Shown here piece after piece: positions 17,205 through 27,066 of a DNA stretch of 27,739 bases. The stretch covers positions 1 to 27,739 of the forward strand of contig ASPP01036605.1 of the NCBI GenBank assembly GCA_000512085.1. Direction: 5' to 3'. The notes under the pieces were generated by a model. That model searched no databases. It saw nothing but the letters and a program-made list of their open reading frames with translations, and was not told the origin of the DNA. Numbering within the stretch: position 1 is the first letter of the stretch; the number at the start of each line of letters is the position of its first letter. A program made the translations under genes and the position numbers. The stretch is from Reticulomyxa filosa. Taxonomy: Eukaryota > Foraminifera > Reticulomyxidae.

Positions 17205-18541
17205 ATGGGTCTTCACAACTCCAAATTTAAGAAAACGGCCATTGTCCCTGAAAACAAGACAAATGACCCAAAGAATAACATACCTTTGACTTCTAATGAC
17301 AAATATGGCTTTACACGTCAAATGAAGAAGCCTAAACCACTTAATAACCACCACAAAGACATTAAATTGATCTCTTTCAATCAGCATCTAAACAATGAGA
17401 AGTTTCAATAATTTCTGAGAAAATTTTAGAAAAAAGTTTACTCCTTTTGGTTTTATAGTATTAAATAAAATCTGAAATAAATTGGACTAATAGCTATAAA
17501 AATTTGATTGGACAGCTAACCGTTCAAGAGTTGTTACATTTGAGTATCCATGGAATTCCATTTGAATACAGATGCTATTTATGGAAGTATTTTTTGAGGC
17601 TAGACTCTTACTACAGCACATATGCAAAAAAGCACAACAAATCACTACCAGATCACTACCAATCAGTACATGACACTCAAAGTGACAAAATTAAAGACAT
17701 CCAACTACTGCAAGGAGATATTAAAAGGACGTTTCCTTCTCATCCTTTGTTTGCCGATGAGACTCAGGAAATGGCAAAAAAGCTTCACCACATTTTAAAA
17801 GCATATAGTATCATGAGCACTGACATTGGCTACGTGCAAGGATTGAATTATATTGGAGGACTATTGTTGTTCCATTTGAGTGAAACAGATGCATTGGCAG
17901 TGCTTTTGTCAATAACCAAAAGAAACAACTTTTTTAATATGAAAAAAATATTTGACGAAAAAATAACAATGGAGTGAAATTTTTGCAAACATGTGTGCAA
18001 AAGTTTGATGATGGTTTTAAAAAAAACTTTGAAAGATTATTTAAAAAGTTACAACATGCCAATATCATAAGTGTAGCATACGCCACTTCTTACTATGTCA
18101 CATTGTTTGCATACTGCTGTGAGGTTTCCGTATGTGCAAGGATATGGGATTTTTTAATTTTGTTGCCGTATTTAATGTCAACAAATATGACACTATCTGT
18201 GCACGATATTATCACAAAAATTGCAATAGAGTTTATTAGGTTACGAGAATATGAATTCAAAAAGTTGAAACCAAGTTTTGCTCACGTTTTTTATTTTATT
18301 CGTGTAGATCATCTTGTTTAAATATTATTTTTTATTTTTTTTTTAACAAGTCGAAATTGTTCAGAAACTAAGAACGTGGGATTTGGAAGAAAGTGAAATG
18401 TTTCAAATCTTTGAAAACATTTTGAAAGATTATGAGATACGAAAGAATTCCAACGAACAAATTGCAACTGTTTTTATGTTCAATACTACTCTTAGAATGG
18501 AGTCCAATTCAAACAGCACGGGATGCGAAAGCATCACATAA
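17205..18541 (+). CDS. TBC-domain Rab GTPase-activating protein, probably N-myristoylated (frame-broken)
   Basis: Exons 17205-17401, 17494-18274 and 18351-18541; introns have GTTTCA and GTTTTG donors. Repairing one base gives about 389 aa. The N-terminus MGLHNSKFKK fits an N-myristoylation signal followed by basic residues. The TBC domain starts near residue 74: LTVQELLHLSIHGIPFEYR, GDIKRTFPSHPLF with the arginine finger at about 144, HHILKAYSIMSTDIGYVQG with the glutamine finger at about 181, then LNYIGGLLLFHL, and VCARIWDFLILLPYLM in the second half. With both fingers present it should stimulate Rab GTP hydrolysis. The frame breaks near 17958-17980: one more A in the A6 run 17958-17963 reads EKNNNGVKFLQTC. 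With that base the phases of every later junction agree. The third exon (EIVQKLRTWDLEESEMF) completes the C-lobe. Confidence 0.82.
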
Positions 18542-18825
18542 AATACAAACATATCAAAAATCATCTTTTTTTTTTTGGAGTTGTATTTTCAACCTCAATC
18601 AATTTGTCATTCCAAAAAATAGGCTATTATCGATTAACGATTTTTGTAATTGTTTTGGCAAAAAAAGTGTGTATTTCAGAGTAGAGCAAAAATATTCTTG
18701 GAAAAACGGGAGTGAGAAAAGAAAACCAAATATAAAATTTTTATACCTACGACAACTCAATAGTTTATTTTGACAAAGAAGAGTGTAAATTCTTTGTAAA
18801 TAAGCATTGATTATTTTATATTTGA
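18542..18825. other. Short 3' flank of the TBC gene
   Basis: AT-rich. Open frames here are out-of-frame or hydrophobic T-rich readings. Nothing supported. Confidence 0.4.
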
Positions 18826-19136
18826 CTATGGTCAATTTATTTGCTCTGGATCAGATGATAAAACAATTCGTATATGGAATGTTGATAATAACAACAAACT
18901 CGATTGGATGGACATTTAGACTCTGTGAATTATGTGAAATTTCACGATATCATTATAATATAATCAAAGTATCATTTGTTCTTTATCAAGTGACAATACT
19001 ATTCGTGTATGGGATATTGAAACAACTAGACAATTAATTGTACTCAACGGAAAAAAGAAATAATGATATCAATTTGTGTTATGGTTCAAATAAGGATCAT
19101 ATTCGTATTTGGGATAATATCATTTTGCATCAATAG
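18826..19136 (+). pseudogene. Decayed WD40-repeat gene fragment
   Basis: Pieces of WD40 blades are readable but lie in different frames with stops between them: QFICSGSDDKTIRIWNVDNN near 18833-18892, DGHLDSVNYVKFHD near 18908-18950, IICSLSSDNTIRVWDIETT near 18971-19027 followed by RQLIVLNG, and CYGSNKDHIRIWDN near 19078-19119. The last piece matches the end of the intact neighbour (YYGSFKGYIRVWG), so the fragment keeps the C-terminal end and has lost middle blades. It lies about 300 bases upstream of the intact WD40 gene, same orientation, and is very similar at the nucleotide level. This suggests a former tandem duplicate. Confidence 0.8.
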
Positions 19137-19435
19137 CGGATTAATAAATATTCTCTCATTAACTAGCATGCGTCAAGTATTTATATTTTCTTGTATCCAC
19201 GTACGTATACTAACATCGCATCTAACATAATATTCTTTGAATACCACATATAAACACCTTTTTTTATTGATATTCAGTTTAATAAATAAACTTGATTAAT
19301 AGTATATTTATTTACGTTCTTGAATTACTGAGCGTTTTTAACACCTTTATTACTTTTGCTATTAAAAAGTGCAAAATTTTTTTCTCCTTAAATCATCTCA
19401 TCATCTAACTCAATCTCAAAAAGAGTACTAAAAGA
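19137..19435. other. Upstream region of the WD40 gene
   Basis: 299 bases, AT-rich, no exon seen. It should carry the promoter of the WD40 gene starting at 19436. Confidence 0.4.
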
Positions 19436-20788
19436 ATGACTACTTTAAGTAATGAGAAACAAGGCTCAATACAACAAGCATTGGTAAACTTTCTTTTTTA
19501 ATTTTTGAGAAGACTTGTTAACACTGTATTTATTGTATGATATTTAGTCAGAAGAAGAAAGGACCCAAATTATTATTACAAATTGGATTCGAATATCCAA
19601 CATTAAACTAGGATGGATCAATGATTTTAATAAATTTATTGTCAATTATGTTATGTTTATATGTTTAAATATTTATGTATTATATTCATTTATAATTTAA
19701 CATAGGCTGCAACTATCGTTATGCTTGATATGTTCCTTTCATCAGCTAAACTATTAAAGACCCTAACTGGGCACACATATAATGTGTGTAGTATTGATTA
19801 TACAACATTTAATGATTGTCAACTCATTTGTTCTGGATCAGCTGATAAAACAGTTCGTGTATGGGATATAGAAACAAATAAACAAATTCAATTATTCAAT
19901 GGACATTTAGGTTATGTATATTCTGCAAAATTTTCATCATATCATAACTACAATTATCATCGCAATGTCATTTGCTCTTCATCAACTGACAAAACAATTC
20001 GTTTTTCTGATGTGAACGATAATCAACAACTACAAGTATTTAATGAACATACACAAGGTGTTCTTGATATTGAATTTTCATCATTTAATGGTGGTAGATA
20101 TTTATGTTCTGGATCAAAAGATAAAACTATTCGTTTATGGGATGTTGAAACATCAAAGAATTTACATACTTTTAATGGACATGAAGAATCTGTTTGGAGT
20201 GTAAAATTTTCACCATTGCAAAACAATAACAACAATATTGGTGTAATTGGTGGTAATGGATATACTATTTGTTCTGGATCACGGGATAAAACCATTCGGA
20301 TATGGGATGTTGAAACAACCAAACAATTAATTGAATTCAAAGGGCATGAAAAATGGATTATGAACGTAAAATATGGATCAAATAAATTAGGAAATATTGG
20401 TTGTTCAAATACAATATTATCTTCGTCACAAGATAATAGTGTTCGTTTATGGGATATTCGATCTGGTCAACAAATTCAAATATTTAATGGACATAAACAT
20501 TGGATTCATGAAGTAGAATATTCACCATTTGTAATAAATAACATTGAAGTTGGAGGTTTTTCTAATGTTATATGTTCTGCATCGTTAGATAAGACAATTC
20601 GTTTTTGGGACATTCGATCAAATAAGGATCAACTTCACGCAATCCATGCAGATGCAAGAGAAGATAAAGGAATACTATGTCTTAAATTTATATCATTAAA
20701 AAAGAAAAATGAAGAAAAAATAAATGATAATTGCGATATTCATTTATACTATGGTTCATTCAAAGGTTATATTCGTGTTTGGGGATGA
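19436..20788 (+). CDS. Seven-blade WD40-repeat protein (3 exons)
   Basis: Exons 19436-19483, 19548-19649 and 19706-20788, phase 0 throughout, 410 aa. The first 50-65 residues form a conserved-looking lead (EEERTQIIITNWIRISN, then LGWINDFNKFIVNY), which I associate with the WD40 families of Reticulomyxa filosa. Seven WD40 units follow. Blade starts read GHTYNVCSIDY, GHLGYVYSAKF, EHTQGVLDIEF, GHEESVWSVKF, GHEKWIMNVKY, GHKHWIHEVEY and a divergent last one; blade ends read VRVWD, IRFSD, IRLWD, IRIWD, VRLWD, IRFWD and IRVWG. Blade 2 has lost the WD tryptophan (FSD). Loops contain Asn runs. The blades are strongly alike at DNA level (CTGGATCA…GATAAAAC…ATTCG recurs), implying recent repeat homogenisation. 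It is a scaffold; the partner cannot be inferred. No enzymatic domain is fused. Confidence 0.93.
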
Positions 20789-21749
20789 ACAAATGTGAAC
20801 TTTTTTTTGAAACAATTTTGTTAAATGAAGATTTATAAAAAATAGTTCTTTTTAATTATTCATTAATTAAATATTTTTTGATCAACTTTTTTAAAAATAT
20901 AATGCAAAGCCTTTATATTTGACAAAAATTTTTGCAGATTTTCTTGGAACTATTTGGATACGTTATTATTCTTGAGTTTGTCTTTTGTCTTCATATGTTG
21001 ATAGTGTTGTCTTCGTGCAATATTCCAAGTGAATTACATAATAGAATGTGCAAAGTAAGTTCAAATATAATCCATGTATTTCTCCGATTGAGTATTTGTA
21101 CTGCTTTTGAAATAATTCTTATTGCCTTTCAAACTACAATTGATAGTTAAAAAAAAAGCTCCCCCTAAAATAAATTTCTATGCATATTCATAAAGAAGCA
21201 CACGAATGCATATGTGTTCATTTTAGGAGGATCCTTTTTTAGCTGCTGATTGTACCATTACACATATAATACTGCAAAATTCTTACAAACAGATAATTCA
21301 TAAAATTAAAAAGTGCTGTTCTTGAAACAAAACGATATTCGTTATTTTTTTGTCAGTGCCCGTAAAAAATGATACAAGAGCACGATATAATTTTCTGTTG
21401 CGGCTATGAAAAAAAAGTGTAAAATACACTTTGCGTTATTGTACACCAAACTGTTATATCGCAGATATAAACACAAATAACTTATACTATGAAGTCGGTA
21501 AGTGAACAAAACTTTTGTTAAAATGAAAAATTTGAATTGAAAGACAAAAATATATCTTTTTTGTTTTGCAAGGCATTGATATTGCTAAAAACTGTTTTTT
21601 TTCTGTTTTTGTGATAACATGCATTGATTTTTTTTTGAGGGAGAAAAAAATTGGAGTGGTAAAGTATTTGAGTGAGATCGTTATGTGTAGCTTGTTACGA
21701 GTTTTCTTTGACTTCTTCATCATCTTGGAAGTATGATTAACTTGAGGAA
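20789..21749. other. Convergent intergenic region (WD40 / ABHD17-like) with an exon-like segment and a hairpin
   Basis: 961 bases without a supported gene. After TTTGCAG (20937) an open hydrophobic stretch runs to TAA near 21148, with an internal GTAAGT at 21055, so it could be an exon of an unseen gene. No start codon or partner exon was found. An imperfect inverted repeat is listed separately. Confidence 0.35.
21159..21234. repeat. Imperfect inverted repeat / hairpin
   Basis: Arms of roughly 30 bases: left about 21159-21189 (contains CCCCCTAAAAT and TATGCATATTC), right about 21204-21234 (contains GAATGCATATG and ATTTTAGGAGG), with a loop of about 15. Pairing is broken by several mismatches and offsets. 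It could be a MITE remnant or an RNA hairpin. Confidence 0.45.
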
Positions 21750-22736
21750 TTAATTGATCCTAGTAGCAGGAGTTGTGGTATCATCTTGTTGAGAAGTTTG
21801 TTTTTTTTTACGAATACATTCGTCAATAAACTCCAATAGCTTTTGACGAAATTCATCTCCTCTTCTCATTTCAATATCATTATGTCCGCATCCTTCCACC
21901 CAAAAATAACGGACTTCACAAGTGTTTTTAGCTTTGACTTGTTGATAAAGATATTCTCCATGAGAGAAGGGTACAACACGATCGTTTTTTCCATGGATAA
22001 TAAATACAGGATAAGTTGTTACTTTGGTAATTTTGGTTTCATTATGAAAGATATCTGCTGGTTTTAAAATACTACTTGCAACCCAATGATATAATTGTGT
22101 TTTTATTGCAGTACGTAATGGACTTTGTAATATTAATCCTAAGAAAAAAAAAAAAAAAACAGATAAAATAAAATAATTATTATATATATAATATATATGT
22201 ATACTTATTATAATATACCTGCTAAATTATTATATTTAGCAGCTAAATGCACTGTTGGTCCAGAACCAAGTGATCGACCAAATAATATAATTTTGGAAGG
22301 AGAAATGTTTGGACCCTCGTTAGGATTTGTTAACCAATTAAATGCAGATTCAATATCATCATAAGTTGCTTTTTTTATTTATTATTTTTTATTTATTATT
22401 TATTATAATGTTTTTTATTTTCATTAAATACCTAACCTTCTTCTGACGATTTTCCTTCTGACAACCATATCCCTCGTAATCATATGCCAATAAATTAACA
22501 CCTAAATCTTCTGATAATGCTTTAAAACCATATTGGGAACTTATCAAATCTTCTGCGTTTCCATGACTATACAAAATGGTGTAGTCGTTGTCCTCCTTAT
22601 AAAACCATAACGCTGCTATTTTACTCCCGCCTTTTGTTACTATCTGTTTGAAGTCGGTGTGCGTTCCCAAGTCTTTCTTGTCTTCTTCGTCATGTTGTGG
22701 GGGTAAAAACGCTAGTTGATTTACGACACTTCCCAT
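21750..22736 (-). CDS. ABHD17-type alpha/beta hydrolase (protein depalmitoylase-like, 3 exons)
   Basis: Exons 22736-22448, 22368-22219 and 22138-21750, 275 aa. Start ATG 22736 (the frame extends past it only to a TTG). The N-terminus MGSVVNQLAFLPPQ matches the family's LAFLPP block and begins with Met-Gly, permitting N-myristoylation. The oxyanion-side motif LYSHGNAEDL, then GVNLLAYDYEGYG, nucleophile elbow GRSLGSGP with Ser at about 129, GKNDRVVPFSHG with Asp at about 199, and GCGHNDIE with His at about 232 give a complete triad. Animal ABHD17 enzymes remove palmitate from Ras-type proteins and are anchored by an N-terminal cysteine cluster. That cluster is absent here, as in plant relatives starting MGGV. 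The first junction is the weakest: donor AATC/GTCAGA fits the phase but shortens the usual GYG-to-TYDDIE spacing by about four residues. It is divergent from the secreted-protein gene. Confidence 0.88.
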
Positions 22737-22993
22737 GGTCAAGCACGTTGTTAAAAATTAATTATACTCTCAGTTCAGCAAAAAATTTTTGTTTTTTCCC
22801 GGTTCGTTCTTTGGGTTATATAATATTCGTGTATTAGTTGTATTTCGTACGCTGCTTGTTAAAAAACAAGTAAATTCTTCAAAAAACTATAACACTGCAT
22901 TTTATTTCACTCGTTAAGCTGAAAAATGGTTTTTTATTAGAAGTTCGCTAGTGTCTCTTCTTTAAATTTGTTGATATAAATTACGTTATCAAA
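22737..22993. promoter_or_regulatory. Short divergent intergenic region (ABHD17-like / secreted protein)
   Basis: 257 bases separate two start codons that face away from each other, so it must hold both promoters. AT-rich, no named element recognised. Confidence 0.45.
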
Positions 22994-24037
22994 ATGCTTG
23001 CAACGTGTTTGATTGGATCCCTTTTGGTTTCAAGTGGCATTGCAAGTGCATCATTTGGACCCACAGCATGGACCGACCTTAAAACAACTTGGTAAGGAGA
23101 GGGAAACGCAGAAAAAATTGCGGAGGAATATATTTTTTTACATTTTTTACATAAAAAAAGGTCTGCGGCTCCTTTCAAGGGCTTTATCCCTGTTCCAACC
23201 TCGTTGAGTGATGCTAAGTCTCGTGGATGGGACGAAATGTTGACGTGTGCCAAGGATTCCAGGGTGGGATATTTGTACGCAGAAAACGAAGACATTTCTT
23301 CAATGCCCTTTTACAACAGTAATGGTCAAATTTACGGAATAATTTTGGGAATGACCGATCCAGGCCAGAGCAGCGAAATCCCGCCTTTTAATTCCTATAC
23401 TTTGAGTAATGGGACAGCATTTTGGGGTGTGCAAGCATATTTCCGTGATCCTGCGTATGTGTGTTCCGACACTTCTGTTAGCACTAACGAAAAAATTGGT
23501 GACAGACTTTGGTTCAGAGTTGGTGAGTTTTTATCTACTTGTTGTTACTTCTCATTAGTAATTTTTGTTTGTTTTTGTTAGGTCCAAACTCATTTTATGA
23601 GGTTCCTTTGGTGGAAAACAGTACCACTTTAGATAATGACGGTTGGCTGATGGGTGGATGCTTTGTTGGCATGGGTATGCACTATTGGCGTTATGTAAGT
23701 GTAGACATGGACTGCAACACCGTTTATCCAATCTTTTTGTTGTACACTGAACAAAAATTAACTGCCTGGGGAATTGCTATGGCTCATGACGACCGACCTT
23801 ATTGTACGTTGTTTTTTTTTTTATTGTTATTGTTCTAATTTTTTTGGTGGGGGGATTGTGTGAATAGTGACCAGTAAACGATGGGAGCATCCTGGTGGAG
23901 ACAGCTTGAAATTTTTCTTCCAAGAAGGTGATATGCCAACATGTTTACCAAATCAAGGAACTCTTTCTACACAACATGTGTACTTGGGCAACCCCTTATG
24001 GTATAATTGCCTTGGAGATTTCCAAAAAATCTTTTAA
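22994..24037 (+). CDS. Secreted protein of unrecognised family (4 exons)
   Basis: Exons 22994-23091, 23161-23522, 23582-23803 and 23868-24037; all phases agree, 283 aa. The first 20 residues (MLATCLIGSLLVSSGIASAS) are a clear signal peptide. The mature part is rich in aromatic residues, Gly and Pro and has about six cysteines, with sequons NGT and NST, consistent with a disulfide-bonded, glycosylated extracellular protein. Notable stretches: APFKGFIPVPTSL, RGWDEMLTCAKDSRVGYLY, FWGVQAYFRDPAYVC, GGCFVGMGMHYWRYVS, AWGIAMAHDDRPY, and LKFFFQEGDMPTCLP. It faintly recalls an uncharacterised animal family of secreted proteins carrying a GxCFxGMGxHxW pattern, but I cannot name it. No transmembrane segment follows the signal. 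Function unknown; roles in surface, adhesive or digestive secretion are possible. Confidence 0.85.
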
Positions 24038-24308
24038 TTGATTGTGTGAAGTTTTATGGTAAATTTCTTTTCAAGTGATTTTTCTAGCAAAGAACAAATT
24101 TACTAGTCAATTTCCTTTTGGCCAATCAGAATAAATAAAAAATTGTAATTGTGCCATATTTCCAAAAAAAAAAAGCTCGGTGTAATCTAAAAAAATTTTC
24201 TTGGGGAGAAATGTGTTAAAACTTTGTGCACTATTTTTCAATTCCACCTACAAAGGAGTCCTTGGTTTTTTCAAAAAACGGTCATTTATACTTAAGAAAA
24301 AAATGGAA
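24038..24308. other. Convergent 3' flanks (secreted protein / dehydrogenase)
   Basis: 271 bases between two stop codons. AATAAATAAA near 24130 could be the polyadenylation signal of the plus-strand gene; an A-run follows. Nothing else seen. Confidence 0.4.
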
Positions 24309-26030
24309 CTACAACTTGTTGAATTGTTTTTCCATAGCGGCAAAGTTTTGGCCACCAGATAAACTTTCCAAAGCCAAAATTAAAGCTTGTGTGCCCTTTC
24401 TTCCATGTCCTTGGGCCTGCAATGCAATATAAAGTTGTTGTGCCAAAGCTAAACCAGGCAAAGACAAATTCATTCGCTTGCTTTCCTCCAATGCAATGCC
24501 CATATCCTTAATGAAATGTTCAACAAAAAACCCAGGATTAAAATCTCCTTTCACAATTCGATGTCCCAAAACATTTATTGAAAAAGAAGCAGCGCCGCCA
24601 CCACCAACCTTTTTTATTTGTTTTTTTTGCAAGCAAAACAAATACATAACAATGAAAAAAATTACAACACACATACACAATAAATACCGCTTTGATGACT
24701 TCTTCCAAATTTAAGCCAACTTTGTGAGCATACAATAGTCCTTCACAAACACCGATCTGCAAATACACATTTAAAACAATAGTATATTTTATGTTTAATT
24801 TCGTGTGTTTGTTTGAATGAGTGCCGTAAAAAAAAAAATCAATGCAATCAAAACAATCGCCGACCATATTGGAAGCAATCAAAATTTGATTGACCATTTT
24901 GGTGTGTTGTCCTCGTCCGGCAGATCCCATGTATTGAATGGTTTTTCCCATGTGTTGAAACAGCCCATGAACTTTATCTAAAGCATCTTTGTCACCACCA
25001 ACCATTATCGACAGCGTTGCATTTTTTGCACCAACGTCGCCGCCACTTACCGGGGCATCTTTATTTGTACGTATATATTTTTTTGCCCGTGCACATCTCT
25101 GTATGTGCAAAAAAAAAAATACACATATACATATACGTATATATAAATATAAACAAACCGAGTGATTTGACATTCTTCTTGCTTGCTTCGATTGCAATTT
25201 CTTCTGCCAAACTGGGCTATTGGGATCGCATGGACACAATATTGACATGTAACACTATGAAAGTGGGATTGGTTATGAGACGACTCTTTTTTGGAGTTGG
25301 ACACTTTCAAAACTTCACTCGTGGTCATATCGACAATAATGGAGCCCGCTTTGGCTCCTGCGAGTGTCCCTTTTTTTCCTAAAATGGTTTCTCTTACATC
25401 TTTGGGATATCCAACAATGCTAAATATCACGTCTGTTTTGTTTTATTTATTTCGTTTTGCTTTTGAATGATTGAAGGGTGATATGACATCACAGGCAAAA
25501 TCGACAACTGAATAATTGACAATAATAACCTGATTGTTGAGCGACGTGCATTGGCGATTCTGCAAATTTTGCACCCAGTTTTTCAAGGGGCTCACATTTT
25601 GAACGTGTTCGATTAAAGATTGTCGTCTGTTTGATTGATATTTTTTCGTATTTGTCATTTCGTCTTCTTTTATTATCGTTATTTCTTTTATAGCAATTAA
25701 ACACGTCCATTTGTTTATGTTTTTATTTATTCATTTGTTTGTTTGTAATACTTCACTGGGTATCCTGCTTTTATTAAATGCTCGCACATGTGTCTACCCA
25801 TAACACCTGTTTTTGATGTTGATTTGTTTTGTTTGTTCTACTTTTTTTGAAATTTTTTGTTGCGAAGATTTAACAAATAAATGGATCTGAATTGGCGTGA
25901 TATTTTGAGTCGCAAAGACACCCTTACCTGTTCCGATCCATCCCACTTTCAAGTCTTTCTGACTAGATAATGATCTTATACTTAGAGATACAAGCTTTTG
26001 GTGGGTTGCCATTTTTCTTAACGAATGCAT
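24309..26030 (-). CDS. Mitochondrial 3-hydroxyisobutyrate dehydrogenase-like beta-hydroxyacid dehydrogenase (8 exons)
   Basis: Exons 26030-25928, 25806-25757, 25626-25530, 25432-25303, 25211-25159, 25058-24865, 24756-24688 and 24608-24309; all seven junctions are in phase and the product is 331 aa. The N-terminus ([20 protein letters not shown]) is a plausible mitochondrial presequence. The Rossmann fold begins [17 protein letters not shown], followed by [31 protein letters not shown] and [10 protein letters not shown]. The substrate motif [20 protein letters not shown], the [11 protein letters not shown] helix (catalytic Lys at about 198) and the helical C-lobe ([19 protein letters not shown]) complete the family signature. 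Such enzymes oxidise 3-hydroxyisobutyrate (valine catabolism) or reduce tartronate semialdehyde or succinic semialdehyde. [10 protein letters not shown] and SGGDVGAKN resemble the GLYR/tartronate-semialdehyde branch, so the substrate is uncertain. It converges on the secreted-protein gene. Confidence 0.93.
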
Positions 26031-27066
26031 AAACTTGTTTACGTGAATAGGGCTTTAAGCCAAATGAAAAGCTTTTTTTCCTTCTCGCTTCTCCTTTCGT
26101 AACGTGTTCACCAGGTAGAGAAACAAACAGCATGTTTTAAGAAACTTACAATGTAATATTTTGAAATCCTTTATTTGTGGTGAAGAAGTAATCCTTTCAG
26201 GGTTGGAATAAACACTGACAAGTTTATCTAACAAAAACAAGGACAATAAAATAAACCCATTCATTGTGAAACAATCAACAGACAAAAAAAAGATCAAAAC
26301 ACTGTGCTAGAAATTGATCCAAAAATATCTTCATCGCATAAGATAAAACAGAGCAACCAAAAAAGCTACAGCACAATAGAAATCAACGCAAAACAAAAAT
26401 AATATTTTAAAAAAAACAAGCAAACATAGAGAAATAAATACACGTTTGGGTTTACCCTTTTGCAATGCTATTGTTATGAGTTGTAATATAAAGTAAAAAA
26501 AAATACCAAATCTGGAGCAACAATTCCCTTTCCCGAAAACATTTGAAAAAATAAAACAATAGCAAAATGGATGGAAGAAAAAAAAAACACAAGGCAGATG
26601 AATTGTCTTTTAACATCATCATGCTACTACTGCATAACAAAGGAAAAAAAACAAGACGTATGTGTTTACAGTTGTCATTTTTTATCTGTAGTTTATTGTG
26701 TCTGATTTTTAATTTATATTTAAAGTGTTTTAAGTATTTACAAATTACTCACACAATAAAATACTAAAAATACAGTAAATCCGACTTTTTTTTATAAAAA
26801 AAAAAATAATAAAAATAAAATAAAAATAAATAAAAATTTCAGACATTGCAGTGCTTAGGCTTTGTTCCCTCTTCTCCTTTTTTTTTTTACCTTCAAACTT
26901 TTCTTTTTTTTTTTGTACTCTTTTTAATGTTTTGAAATGAGAAGATAAAAAAAAAGATAAAACACGAATAAATTAATAAAAAAAAAAAGAAGAGGAAAAT
27001 AAATAAATAAAAGTCTAGTACTTTCTTTTTTTTTCCGACAGATGAATCGAAATTGAAAATGCTTGC
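26031..27066. other. Gene-poor AT-rich region with many homopolymers
   Basis: About 1 kb without a supportable gene. The stretch 26780-27030 is nearly all A/T with repeated A-runs, T-runs and AAATAA units. A minus-strand open stretch from ATG 26264 reads a hydrophobic, signal-like start (MNGFILLSLFLLDKL) and meets a GTAAGT at about 26155, but I could not join it in phase to any following exon. Confidence 0.4.

Noticed and set aside
18807-19037. 76-codon open frame
   Set aside because: It is an out-of-frame reading across the WD40 relic.
26055-26264. Signal-peptide-like start MNGFILLSLFLLDKL on the minus strand as an upstream exon of the dehydrogenase
   Set aside because: Its GTAAGT donor (phase 1) does not agree in phase with any acceptor leading into the dehydrogenase, which already has its own ATG and presequence.
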